The notes beneath the pieces were generated by a model. It was not told the DNA's origin. It searched no databases and was given only the letters and a program-made list of their open reading frames with translations. The position numbers and the translations under genes were made by a program. A DNA stretch of 64,000 nucleotides from Isoetes taiwanensis (lineage: Eukaryota > Streptophyta > Lycopodiopsida > Isoetales > Isoetaceae): NCBI GenBank assembly GCA_021234155.1, contig JAJEKV010000015.1, positions 8,505,662-8,569,661 of the forward strand, given 5' to 3'. Positions 48,370-61,100 of the stretch are shown here, in pieces. Each line of letters opens with the position of its first letter. The first letter of the stretch is position 1.

Positions 48370-50280
48370 CTGAGTTGTATTTTTGGAGTTCTATGGAGGA
48401 GATATTTTGACTGAATGCTTTTTGAAATAATAGGCATTAGCTTTTTCAAAGGATGTAATTTATTTTGAAAGTAATCATACAAGTTTCGTGTGTTGAAAGA
48501 AGGTTTTAAGCTGTACTCTGCTGATAATCAGTTTGAACAGAGTATTGTGATTCCTTATTTCTGTTTTTAAACCCATTAAATTCTAGTGCTTAGATGACTG
48601 TCCTGTGGAGCTTAGGAAATATGTACACATTTTTTCGTTAGGGAAAGGAAAGAAATTATTGCAAAAGGATGTTGTATTTATATCCCTTGTCTGGTCTGCT
48701 TAACTATATGGTCTGGAATTATAAAATTACTGGGGGGATTTACCTCGTGCATAAGGTGGAAAGATTGTACGTGATAAAAATGTTAAGGCCCCCTTTATTC
48801 GATTAATTTAAGATATATTTAAATGCTTAAAGTGGGCAAACCAATTAAGGATAGTAATAATGGCTTTGTATGCTGGCGTGTGTGGTTGAACATGGGTGCA
48901 ACTCTTAAAGTGGCTTCAGGGTACAGAATGTGATTGGATATATTTTAAAATGGGGCTTTAGGCTTTCTGCTGGCAATTAATTTTGTAGTTGGCCAATGGC
49001 TTAATTTTTACTAAGAATCAAGGCCTAATCGTTAAAGATAGGCTCTTTTATGTGAAACCATTGGGTATTCGTGCTGCTTGTTGACTGTTGACTGGCATAT
49101 TGAGTAACTAGTAATAAACGTTGGATATTATTGTTGGAAATTTGATTTCAACAAATTAGATTTGTTTGATGTATTCACTATGGTTCTTAAAGTGGCTTGT
49201 AGTTCTTGTTAAAGGCAAATTGCACTTGTTAGTTGGCTTCATTTGCTTGAGGGACGAGTTGTCTTTAAGTAGTTTTCTAAGAGCCTCACTTATGACTATT
49301 TGAAATTAAGTTGTAAAGACCAAAGACATGAAGTACCAGCCTTGTAAATCCAAGCATTTGGTCCGATTGATCAGATCGCTAAGGGATTGACCGGGCGTAT
49401 GCAATTCTAAGATCAATTAGTTTTGGCTTTTTTTTTTTTTTGTTATTTAGTTTTTTTTCATGAAAGCGAGCTGGGCATCTCCAAAAAAGGCCTCATCTTA
49501 AGATTTTGAATGGAGCTAGGCATCTCCTAAAACTGCCTTGAACTTTTTTTATTTTGAATTAAAGAGTCACTTAATTTAATAAAAGGCCTTTCTTATGTAA
49601 AATATTTTTCCGATAATATAAAGACTTAATTCCTTTTAATTTGTTTTTAGTCTCATTTAAATGTTATACTTTTTAATTTCTTCAACTTGCTTTTAACTGT
49701 AATATATTTTTCGATAATATAAAGACTTAATTTCAGAATTACTCTCACTTTTAATGTTGTACTTTAATGTCTTCTAAAATTTTTGAATTCTCGCTTTTTC
49801 AATCTTAGTTTTGAGAGAGCTCAACCTTAGTTTTGAAATCACACCAAAGCGAATTAAGTTTGTGTGCAAAATGTTTAAATTGCAAAGTAGTCCAATACAC
49901 GCCCCGGAATTGCATACAAGAACTAACTTTCTTATCTTAATATTAATCTCTTACAACAAAGACTTCACGCTAATTCTATTAATGCATTCAAAGAGTTTAA
50001 ACTTTAAATTAACCCAATTCACGCGTGGCATGAATTGGGTATAATGGCAAGTCTTCTTAATATTAATCTCCTACACGCCAATCGCGAATTAGCAAATGGG
50101 CATAAAGTGCATTCAAAGAGTTTAAATTATAAATTAAGGGAATTCGCGTCACTATTTTTTTTATTTTTTTTTTAAACTATCATAGATTAGTGAATTCGCG
50201 CCTGATTCACTAATGTATAATTACTACTATTAATCTCTTAATCTCTAGTTTCCTTCCAGTTCAAATCTGCTTCTGTTGTC
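48370..50280. other. AT-rich gene-free stretch
   Basis: No supported gene. Around 49600-50170 a TCTTAATATTAATCTC phrase and a GCATTCAAAGAGTTTAAA phrase each recur, showing a decayed local duplication. Homopolymer T-runs are frequent. Confidence 0.4.
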
Positions 50281-50485
50281 CTTTTTTTTTTTTTTTTTTT
50301 TTAATCATGAACATTATATTACCCAGATACACACTTGTTATTTGGTACTGCACGAACATAAACATTGACCAGACGAGAGTGAACTTGGACTATGAATGTT
50401 ATTCTGATTTGTCTACTCGGTACACCCCATGGTCAATTTTATCTGCTCGGCATATCCTAATGTAGAATTTATGCCATCTCATTCC

Positions 50486-50770
50486 TTATCCTATATGCTT
50501 GCAAGCTAAAGATACATTTGAACTTGGCCCAAGTGATTTGATCTTTGACCCAAAATCGTGATAAAAAATGGTGTCAGAAACCTTATTATAATTGAAAATG
50601 ACATTTTGCATCATTTCCTCCAAGTGAAAAGTGCTTTTAGGGTTTATCCACACGAATCTGCTTCCTGGTCTGTTCGGGATCCACTTGACGGATTTTGCTG
50701 CCCATTGCTGCGTGAGACAGGCTATATGCAGATCTCCATGTTTAGCTGGCGCCATGCCATATTCCTCCAT
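50486..50770 (-). other. Unidentified minus-strand frame in copy A
   Basis: The frame reads QWAAKSVKWIPNRPGSRFVW, INPKSTFHLEEMMQNVIFNY and YHDFGSKIKSLGPSSNVSLA. It looks like real protein sequence and recurs in copy B, but the copies are too similar for conservation to count as selection. No family is recognised; a captured exon is possible. Confidence 0.3.
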
Positions 50771-51419
50771 ATCTGGTACTGTACCACTTTCTTTTCTTCA
50801 TGATTTGGATTTTCCAGCCCAGAGGATATCTGCTTAAGCATGCAAGGATGCAGCCACGAATCTTCCATCCTTGATTAGGGTTTCGTTTCTAATTTAGGGT
50901 TCTCAATAAAAAAACGGCATTGGATGGATTCAGATGAAACGCTTCAGTTCCTGCTCAGACGAAGTAGCTCTAGTTGAAAAGTGTTGCAAGCTAAGTTTAT
51001 GTTTTGCATGACCAACTCTGAACTAGCAGAGTAGAGGCATAACCATATCTCTATTACTATGGCAAAATGCACCCGGCAACAAGAAATTGGCATAGAACAC
51101 TTACATTTGTCGCTCAATTAAATTGAGGCAAAATGGCCGAAGCTTTCCACTCACGAAGACAACGTGATCATGTGTATCACTATGATCAAGACAACAATAA
51201 GGTATTTCGGGTTCGTATTTCGATGGTAAAGTTTACTTAATCCCCGCTTTTACAATGTGAAAGAATGGCTCCAGCTTTATTTGCATGGACTCGGTAGAAT
51301 TTACATGGATTTCTCACAATTAATATCCGTGCCTAATAAGGCTCAAGAATATATAACGCCTCTTTTTATTTTTCTAGAAATGCACCCCTCTATGAACACC
51401 CCTGTTTTGAACATGTAAG

Positions 51420-51610
51420 CAAAGGGTCACAATGGCTGAATCGGTGATAAACCGAGAGGCTTCATTGTACCTTTTGGCCCTTCATGCATTACCAAGATTA
51501 TTGCTAATGTCATGTTGTTTGGCTGCAGGTACCGAACCTCTCCTGCCCTTGTGATTTCTTTTGTTCCCGCTCGTGTTAAAGCTAGGAGTGATCCGGAGGT
51601 GGAGTTAGAA
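51420..51610 (+). other. Exon-like core of copy A
   Basis: After an acceptor-like TGTAAG/CATGCAG, the frame reads GDKPRGFIVPFGPSCITKII and ANVMLFGCRYRTSPALVISF, then VPARVKARSDPEVELEEIT. A GCAG|GT dinucleotide after FGC could be a donor. The product is unknown. Copy B has the same core at 54100-54290 and a third relic is at 48090. Confidence 0.3.
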
Positions 51611-52519
51611 GAAATAACATCGCCTAATAACGCTATGGCCGCTATGATCACATGACGCAAAAATATCCGCCAGCTATGCAAGCATGCTCAAGGCCCAAGT
51701 TGTCAAAGACAAAACAGGTTGTAACTGCCTATTATCTTCTAGTTGGTGACTTCATGTTGAACACGTTCAAATGATTGATTGTAAATAGAAAATTATGTTA
51801 CAATCTTATTTACTGCAAAATAAAGTGAAGGCAATCTTCATGTGCTTGAAGTCTTTATTTTCATAAATACATGTAAATGACAGGTCTGCTTGAGAGAAAC
51901 TCATTAATATATGACTTGATTTTATTTCTGAAACAAACTGTCATGTTGTTACTATTCAGATTAATGTGCTGCTACTTTTTAATTGCTACTCAGAGTTAAT
52001 GGCAGATTTGATTCCTGCTTTTCCCTTTTATATTACACGGCTTTTTGAAAAATGAACATGCTCATTAGAGCATGAAAATACTGTGTCAATTGAGTTGATA
52101 CTAAAATCAGTGTTTATTTCTGAGTCTGTCTCATAGTAGTTATTAAATAACTATGGGCCTTGGGCAAACGATAATAGTGATTGATTCATATAGAAATAAT
52201 ATTATCTTGAATTCTCAATGTCAATATAATGCTGCTACAGTCTGTGTGGCACAAGTATTAGCATCTTCGCTATAATCATGTCTTCATGGACTCTGTTCAA
52301 CAATGTATAACTAGAGTGGGGACATTAAGGAGTATTAATGACTAAGTTTACATGGTTACTAAGATACTCTTGTCTCGCATTTTATAATGGATAAATGCAC
52401 TAAAGGAACATAAGTACCAAGTTTGAATGCGCTCAAATTTTTGGATTGATAAGACAAAGGGATGGATTGATCAAGTCGATGTCCGAATTCCAGGGATACT
52501 AGGTTAGGCCGGGTTTTTT

Positions 52520-52965
52520 AGACACTTCAATTCTCCTTTTAACTGGAGTTGCTTGTGTCCTTTAGTCTAAAGTCCTTTTGATCACGCATTCAATCTCTAT
52601 ACTGATTTTTCTTAAAGGATCACTACTCATGACTGTTGAATATTTACAGGATTTTGTCAGCCCATTGTGGCATAAGCATTTTTTTGCAAGAAATCTTGTA
52701 AAGATTTTAAGGCCTAAGATGCCCCTTGCTACTTGGCTTAATACCATGCCACTCGGCCTGATACATTCCATGTTTCTAGGAACTTGGACGCAAGTTTGAT
52801 ATAAAGACTCTGCTATTAAAGGTATTTAGTCTCATCTCGCTAATAATTTAAAGGTTTTTACTTATTGGGTTGGGTCTGATCTCTACTGTATGGTAGGGGT
52901 CAGCCCTCCCTTTCTATACAGTCATGTTATATTGAGATCAACCTAACCCAACGGGTGGAGGTAGG
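52520..52965 (+). other. Spacer between duplicated blocks, with LINE-like tail
   Basis: A plus-strand frame (52578-52799) reads FARNLVKILRPKMPLATWLN and is followed by IKGI and SHLANNLKVFTYWVGSDLY. The layout (open frame, hairpin, T-run) resembles the 3' part of a retroposon, but no diagnostic motif is present. Confidence 0.25.
52865..52951. repeat. Hairpin just before copy B
   Basis: TTGGGTTGGGTCTGATCTC at 52865-52883 pairs with GAGATCAACCTAACCCAA at 52934-52951, with further CTGTAT / ATACAG pairing inside. It ends 14 bases before the T-run that opens copy B. Confidence 0.7.
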
Positions 52966-52972
52966 TTTTTTT

Positions 52973-55187
52973 TAATCATGAACATTATATTACCCAGATA
53001 CACACTTGTTATTTGGTACTGCACGAACATAAACATTGACCAGACGAGAGTGAACTTGGACTATGAATGTTATTCTGATTTGTCTACTCGGTACACCCCA
53101 TGGTCAATTTTATCTGCTCGGCATATCCTAATGTAGAATTTATGCCATCTCATTCCTTATCCTATATGCTTGCAAGCTAAAGATACATTTGAACTTGGCC
53201 CAAGTGATTTGATCTTTGACCCAAAATCGTGATAAAAAATGGTGTCAGAAACCTTATTATAATTGAAAATGACATTTTGCATCATTTCCTCCAAGTGAAA
53301 AGTGCTTTTAGGGTTTATCCACACGAATCTGCTTCCTGGTCTGTTCGGGATCCACTTGACGGATTTTGCTGCCCATTGTCGCGTGGAGAGAGAGCTATAT
53401 ATGCGATCTCCATGTTTAGCCGGCGCCATGCCATATTCCTCCATATCCGTAATCGTACTACACTTTCTTTTCTTCATGATTTGGATTTTCCAGCCCGGAG
53501 GATATCTCGCTTAAGATGCAAGGATGCAAACCACGAATCTTCCATCCTTGATTAGGGTTTCGTTTCTAATTTAGGGTTCTCAATAAAAACGGCATTGATG
53601 GATTCAGATGAAACGCCGGCCTCGCCGCACGGTAGCTCTAGTTGAAAAGTGTTGCAAGCTAAGTTTATGTTTTGCATGACCAACTCCTCGAACTAGCGGT
53701 AGAGGCATAACCATATCTCTATTACTATGGCAAAATGCACGGCAACAAGAAATTGGCATAGAACACTTTACATTTGTCGCTCAATTAAATTGAGGCAACC
53801 GCTGAGCTTTCCACTCCCCGAAGACAACGTGGATCATGTGTATCACTATGATCAAGACAACAATAAGGTATTTCAAAGGGTTCGTGTATTTCGATGGTAA
53901 AGTTTACTTTAATCCCCCTCGCATACAATGTGAAAGAATGGCTCCAGCTTTATTTGCATGGACTACGTGTAGAATTTACATGGATTTCTCACAATTAATA
54001 TCTGTGCAGGCCTAATAAGGCTCAAGAATATATAATCTCTTTTTTTATTTTTCTAGAAATGCACCCCTCATGAACACCCCCTGCTTTGAACATGCAGGCA
54101 AAGGGTCACAATGGTTTAACGGTGATAAACCGAGAGGCTTCATTGTACCTTTTGGCCCTTCATGCATTACCAAGATTATTGCTAATGTCATGTTGTTTGG
54201 CTGCAAAATCCAACCTCTCCGCCTTTGTGATTTCTTTGTTCCTGTTCGTGTTAAAGCTAGGAGTGATCCGAGGTGGAGTTAGAAGAAATAACATCAGCTA
54301 ATAACGCTAGGCCGCTATGATCACATGACGAAATATCCGCCGCCTATGCAAGCGCTCATTCAAGTTGTCAAAGACAAAACAAAGTTGTAACGCCATTATC
54401 TTCTAGTTGGTGACTTCATGTTGAACACGTTCAAATGATTGATTGTAAATAGAAAATTATGTTACAATCTTATTTATCGCGAAAATAAAGTGAAGGCAAT
54501 CTTCATGTGCTTGAAGTCTTTATTTTCATAAATACATGTAAATGACAGTGTCCGCTTGAGAGAAACTCATTAATATATGACTTGATTTTATTTCTCAAAC
54601 AAACCGGCAATATGTTGTTACTATTCGATTAATGTGTCGCTACTTTTAATTGCTACTCGAGTTAATGGCGATTTGATTCCTCGCTTTTCCTTTATATTAC
54701 ACGGCTTTTTGAAATGAACATGCTCATTAGAGCATGAAAATACCGCGGTCAATTGAGTTGATACTAAAATCGGTGTTTATTTCGAATCGCGTCTCATAGT
54801 AGTTATTAAATAACTATGGGCCTTGGGCAAACGATAATAGTGATTGATTCATATAGAAATAATATTATCTTGAATTCTCAATGTCAATATAATGTCGCTA
54901 CAAATCGGTGGTACAAGTATTAGCATCTTCGCTATAATCATGTCTTCATGGACTCGCTCAACAATGTATAACTAGAGTGGGGACATTAAGGAGTATTAAT
55001 GACTAAGTTTACATGGTTACTAAGATACTCTTGTCTCCATTTTATAATGGATAAATGCACTAAAGGAACATAAGTACCAAGTTTGAATGCGTCAAATTTT
55101 TGGATTGATAAGACAAATGGATGGATTGATCAAGCCGATCTTTGCGGCCTAGGATACTAGGTTAGGCCGGTTTTTTTTTTTTTTTTT
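52973..55187. repeat. 2.2-kb direct duplication, copy B
   Basis: It begins AATCATGAACATTATATTACC after an 8-base T-run and ends GGTTAGGCCGG followed by a 17-base T-run (55171-55187). Compared with copy A, many CTG and CAG triplets appear as CG, TCG or CCG, for example GGCGATTT for GGCAGATTT (54668) and ATCTCGCTTA for ATCTGCTTA (53505). A few sites show the reverse. Confidence 0.93.
53157..53477 (-). other. Unidentified minus-strand frame in copy B
   Basis: This is the counterpart of 50486-50770, longer at the start (KKRKCSTITDMEEYGMAPAK) because of a frame difference near 53400. The core QWAAKSVKWIPNRPGSRFVW is identical in both copies. Confidence 0.3.
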
Positions 55188-55189
55188 GT

Positions 55190-57300
55190 AGATCATTGAT
55201 TATCTCTTCCGCTCAGTAATGCCAGGACTCATGATCGAGGGGGTGGAGGAGGCACCTCCACCTCCCACGCCTAGCATTAACTCTAATGATGCTGAGGTTG
55301 AGTAGTTTGAACACACGCCTGGCGCTTATTCAACTGAAGTTCCTCCTGTGCTAGAAGGACATTTCGTGCCAGGGCCTATACCAATAGTTTCGTGAAGGTC
55401 TTGATATTTACTGCCATAATATGATCGTTCTTGGTGAGATGTGTTCGGGGATGGGTACAAGCATAGGCTTATTCAATGAGGAGTTATGTCGGCTCGAGGG
55501 GCTTGAAATTCTTTGCTCACCGAGAACGAATTGTAGAGCTCAAGCCATTTTGGGTATTAGCCCAATAGCCGCACTATCTAATTTGCCGTATTTCTTGTGT
55601 GCCATTCTCTTTTTACAACCCTGTACTCAAAGATTTGATACTACTATGCCAGCATTTGATACTACTAAGGAATAATACACAGATCTAATTAAAAAAATGT
55701 AAAGAGTGTCTAGTGTTTTGTAAATTCCTGAATGGTCTGGTCTGTAGGCCTTATAGTTTTGAAATTTTGAATGAATGGTCCGTATGCAAGCTCTTATTAA
55801 TTTCATATATATGATGAAATCAGCTTTTGAGCATCTTAGTATATGTACTCAATCTACTTTCCTCGATGCATCTTCCTCTATTTCTTCCAAAAAAATGAAA
55901 CTCACCTTTTTTAAGCGAATTACTGGCCATGCAACAAATGTTCCGATGCTTTCTCCGACCGTGTCTCCATTAGGATGCCTTTTGGGCAATGCTTCGTCGT
56001 TGAAATGGCAACTGGTAACTAGGATCTTCACATGATCATTTCCCAGAGGAACTCCATGGCATACCGCTTCTGAATTGACTCGATTTATCTTGCAATTTCC
56101 TACCTTCCTCTTCAAAATTGCCGCCCAAGATGTAACATTCCTCTCCAACGCTGTTCAATCTCGTAAGATTATGGGATTAAATTAGAGCTTGCGATCTAGA
56201 AGAGTAGATGAACTTACATGAAGGCGCTCGACATCATTCATCCATTAGGATTTTCTTCCGAAGTTCTTCCCAAGTTCTTTTCAATTCTTTGAATGGCAAG
56301 AAAGGCCGAGGCAAGATTAGATGGCGCCTTCAAATTATCCATTAATTGTAGCTTGAGTGAAATCTAATTTTGATAATAATGATAGTCGTTGAACCATTAA
56401 CTGCCGTACAATTTCTTCGAGTTCATTAGGCTTAATCGTAAAGATTTCTAACCGCCGATTTGAAGTCGATCCGCCAAAATCTAAATAATCGCCTCCCATC
56501 TATCTCCACCATCGATCTAAAGTCGATCCAATGAAACCCATCGCCTCCAAAGTCAAATCGACTAACTAAAACCCGACCGTGATTGCTTATGGAATCTAAG
56601 TTTTTGAATTTTATTTCTTGCTTTTAGATTGCACTTGCTCGGTGGCGCCAAGGACTCAATAACTCCGGCGGCACTCAAGATTATAGCAAAATGCCGCCAA
56701 AGGTCGCATTGCTGCTCGGAACTGCCCACGCCAGAGAAACCGCCAAGGTCGGGTATTGTTCATCATTCTCGTGTCATTCATTTATTGTTCGATTCTTTGT
56801 TCTGTTTCGCCTCGCTTCATTGGTCCGCTTTTATCGTGCGTTGTTTATTCTCGTATTTTCGCCAATAAATCTTCCGCCTCGGCCGCTTCATACCTTCGCC
56901 TATCATTTCTCTCAAGGCTGCCTTTGCATAATTGTCCTTCCTGCGGTTAATTGTCCCGCCTGCGATTAACCGCTCCGCCTATAATTTATCCGGCAAGAGT
57001 AAATTAACTCACCGATTGTTCGACCAGAATTGGCAACCGTATGTCATTCTTTATAGTTTAGTCTCACCTGGAATGGTTGACCACCGGAAATCGCTAAGCA
57101 TGTATTGCACCCTCATTTGCGAGGGAAGAAGAGGCAAAACCGATTGGTAATTGCTACACATCCTCCTAAGAAAGCAAGAGGCTTCTAAGATACCCAAATG
57201 ACCTCAAACTCACGTAAGAAGGGAAAGCCTAACGAGAATGCGGTATCCTCACGATTGTCGATGGATGATAGCGGATCCATTATCGAAGCAGTATTACCGA
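55190..57300. other. Gene-poor stretch
   Basis: A short proline-rich phrase (GVEEAPPPPTPSINSNDAEV) at about 55237-55302 and open frames at 55421-55675, 55775-56035 and 56629-57150 have no recognised domains. CG dinucleotides are frequent at 56440-57000, as expected if methylated CTG/CAG sites were miscalled. Confidence 0.3.
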
Positions 57301-57360
57301 TCCTCGATGCACCGAGGAGAAGATGGATGATAGTGCGGAGTGGTATGTTGACGATGCAAA

Positions 57361-58105
57361 ATAAATGTTAAGGTGGATCTTGTGTTACACTCCGTGAAGA
57401 AAGAGACCGATCTTATGAAGAAACAAGGTATTCTTATCACTTGTGAGGAGCATGATGACATATATTTTCAACTCAGTAGTGGAGGTTGTGAAGAACCACA
57501 AGAAAGATCTCGACAGATTTACACATGCCGTGGCAAATGCCTTTCAAAGATGGTCCGATGAAGAAGGATGTGAGGCCGAATCATGTTTCGTGAAAGACAT
57601 CACCTGAATTGTCAATAAAAGAAAAGGGCCCTTGAATAAACATGGGTTTGCAATCAATCCGCAAGCTATCTTGTTGAGGCTTTTTGCACCACTTGTTGTG
57701 AACTTCATGTTGGAAGGTACATTGGTAGAGAAGCCCCCCAAGACATCAAGAAGATATCTAAGTTTTGTCAACGATGACCAGTCCAAGATTTTTAAAGTGT
57801 TTTTCGAAAAGGTACTAGCCACTTGATTGGGGTCCCGCTGGCTTTGGTACCTTACAAAGGAAAGAAGCAGACTACTATTATTTGACAACCTCCTCCAAGA
57901 ACAACTCCATAATGTTCAAAAGCAATGCAACCCCGAAGAGAAGGCCGCAATTCTACCAAGGGAACGTGAGATCATGGAGCAAAATATGGAGTCTATGCTT
58001 GGTAATATTCCAACAGTAATGCTACACTTGGGGGTAATGCGACTCACGATAGTTCCCCGATACAAGCCGATGATCATGCAAGCTCGATTCAACCACCGAG
58101 GTTAG
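57361..58105 (+). pseudogene. Unidentified decayed coding stretch
   Basis: Plus-strand frames in succession give VVKNHKKDLDRFTHAVANAF, QRWSDEEGCEAESCFVKDIT, then LLRLFAPLVVNFMLEGTLVE, KPPKTSRRYLSFVNDDQSKI and FKVFFEKVLAT, then LLQEQLHNVQKQCNPEEKAA. The composition is that of a genuine protein with several frame breaks. I do not recognise the family; a transposon-encoded protein is as likely as a host gene. Confidence 0.35.
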
Positions 58106-61100
58106 GAATCAAAACCCGAGGTAGCTTTTCATAGAAGAGAACGTGTGTGAACTAAACCGTGGAGTTGATGCTTCTAGTAGTAAGTATGATTTATCTGCGT
58201 TTGAGATAAGCGGATAAATCCCTTCTTGAGGCTAGTTGATGCGTTCCCTCTAGAGTATTTAAGTCCATTTCCACCTCCTTTCTCGCCATCGGCCCATTCT
58301 TGAGCCTCTCCTTCTTAGATCGCTTGTCATGTCGAAGTTTTGTGCTTGTGCGCTTTGGCTTTCCTTTATGCTGGTCTCCTCACTTATCGAGGTTCCGCCG
58401 AGGAGGCTTGATGGTGTTATGTTATGTATTTCATTTTATTTCTTGATGGCTTCTTCCCGACTTTCTCTATTGTTAGGTTGTTGCATGTCATCGTCTCAGG
58501 CTTGTTCATGTGTCTTCCAGATGGTTTGCACTACTGCGATCATGCTTGTAGCCTACAACCCGGATGTGTTTTCCTATTCTCGTATGCAGGTTTCGCGGAC
58601 GCGAATTGCTTGTTCTAGTATCTTTAGTTTGTATACTGTAAGATGGTTGCGGTAAGATCTTAGATAGTCGGGTTTGTGTTTATTTGACCATCGTTGTGAA
58701 ACTTTCCACAAGAGCCCATGTTTGGCTATGACAGTTCAAGAACGATTCACCCCACGAAAGCTCTAGGGATGGGCTCGAGTTCATGGCGACATTATTGGGC
58801 GGCCATTCGGAGAAGCCTTTGCGGTTTGTAGTTTATGTGGTAAGTCTTCAGATTATTTTTGCCCCTTTGATTTGCTAACCATGGACGCAGAGGTTGTTGG
58901 CTGCCACTTCTAGGCTTGGTCGACAAACCCAGCCTATGCGTATATTTTCTAGCTTCCCGCTCGTTCCTACATGGGCTTGCACCCTTACTTTGTTTCTTGG
59001 CTTTCAATCAAACCTGCATTTTAGTATTCTTATGTTCTCGCCTTCCTTGTTGTTCAATAAGGAAGATCAAAGGAGACTTTAGCAGTCTGGAGCATTTGTT
59101 TGCATTTGCAACTTTTCAAAGATTTCCAGTGCTCTTTTTGATTTGGGCTGTTTTCTTTTCCTTGAGTTAAGCTCATCTTGATTTTTAGCTTCCTATAGTT
59201 TCTTCATTTGTTTCCATAATTGCTCCTCTGTTTCTATAGTTGTTAAGTTGAATCTCCCTTTGCATTAGGGTTCTCTTCACGAGGTTCCCCCGACTAGGGC
59301 TATGTTGGCCCACCTCTTCTTTGTGTACCCACTACACCATGTCTCTAATGTTTGTCCTAACTTGATGGTGGCGAATTTGTGTAAGGAGATGGGGATCGAG
59401 AACTTACACCTTGTTTCGTGATGTTCTTTTTGCTATGAGAGATTTTAATTCAGGCTTCTCAGAAGACAATCTTTTACATATGTTACATGATCCGGACTGC
59501 TTAGTTACTTTAACATTTGATGGAGTGATTGCATTGCCAAAGTACCCATCCGCTTAAGCAAACGAGACCCGTTTGTGGTTTTGGTGCACGTGATAAGTCT
59601 TCTCTCTAAGTTCGGCCCGAGTTTGATGGTCGGTTTGGTCGATCTTTTCTAGAGAGGAGATCCGCTTGTGGTTTTCTACATCCTACTATTGCATGTTGGT
59701 GCACGTGTTAAGTCTTCCCCGTAAGTTCATCCTAATTTGATATTGAAGTTATTATGATGGTCGCTTTTGTTGCATCATTTCTAGAGTCAGTCTCAGTTAT
59801 ATATATCATTGAAAACTCTTGATGTGATTCTGTCTTCTATCAGTCTATCTATTCAAACTTTGAATCCTTTCTAGCATGTTATTTAAATACCTAGGCTTGT
59901 ACATTTTGTTTAAATGTTTCAAATAGGAAAGCATCGCAATAATCTACTTATGAGTTAATTTTCATTTAAGCCGTAAAGATTTAGTTGGATGGGTATGTGT
60001 GCCACATTTTTAGACATTGCCATGGATATTGTGGTGCAATTTTCAAATTTCAAGTGGGTCGCAGATCCAAGAGCTTTTAGATCTCTTTTGGGAAGTTCTC
60101 GAGGAGATGTTTTCACCTTAGACTATATATGGGCTCGTTTATGAGGTGTTTTTGCAAAAGATGACTCTTATGTTGAGACTTTTATTTACATGAGAATCTG
60201 CAATGGCAACATTCAATCCTATGGAAGCAGGTTTAAGCATTTTCCCAGTGCATTTCATTAAGCTCCAATAGCTCCCCATTGCATGTATCTCAAAGCTGTA
60301 CAAGGATTTCTACTTTGTGCGGACAACCCATGTTCATTTTGACAATGTTTGGGCTGTCCATCTAGGCTGTAAGTAATGGTTGTAGTTTATGGAACTGCGT
60401 ATGCCTTTTTATCAGTGCATTTTAAGGATTTTAGGGTGTGCAAGCTTGTCAAATTGTTCCAAATAAATCCTCTTGACCAGTTTAATCCTTTATTATTCAT
60501 TGGTGCTATTTATTTCCTGTTAACATTTTGTGTATACTCCCACCAGTTTGATCCTTCGAATCATTGGTGCTGTTTATTTCTAGTTAACATTTCATGTATA
60601 CTCTCACCTAGTTAACATTTATGTATACTCCCATTTATAACTAGGTGTCTAGCACAAGCATCAACACAACACTGTCCTCGTACCATTTGCACTGGCCGGA
60701 TTGTATACCCATACACAACCTTGCATTTCCTTTGATGGTAACCTTATTTGCCATTGCTTGCATTTTCAAGGCCTTGATATTGTAGTTGGCCTTTATAGTC
60801 CTTTTTTACTTTGTTGTTGATTAGTAGTCTTGCGCCTTGTCCTTTGTAGTAGATGCATTTTTAGCTTGTAGACTTTTTATTTATGTCTTGTCCTGGTATG
60901 TGTCGATATCTTACCTTTTTGTGTAGTCTCACATGGTATACCTTGTTGTCTAGTGCCCATCCAATGCCTTCCTTTGTTATTTAGCCATTTCGCTCCATTT
61001 TTGTTGCTCCCATGCTATTTTGATGTTCCTTATGGACTGATGACATTAGTTGTTACAATCTTCTTTGCAATTTATAGTTTGTATGACACATGCATTGCAT

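Larger units (their letters stand above)
50302..52519. repeat. 2.2-kb direct duplication, copy A
   Basis: The segment begins AATCATGAACATTATATTACC after a 21-base T-run and ends GGTTAGGCCGGG before TTTTTT. It matches 52973-55187 base for base over long stretches, with offset 2671 at the left end. It holds a minus-strand frame (50486-50770) and an exon-like core (51420-51610). Differences from copy B concentrate at CTG and CAG sites. Confidence 0.93.

Noticed and set aside
50558-50803. Plus-strand frames opposite the protein-like minus frame in copies A and B
   Set aside because: They overlap the better minus-strand frame and look less like protein; treated as shadows.
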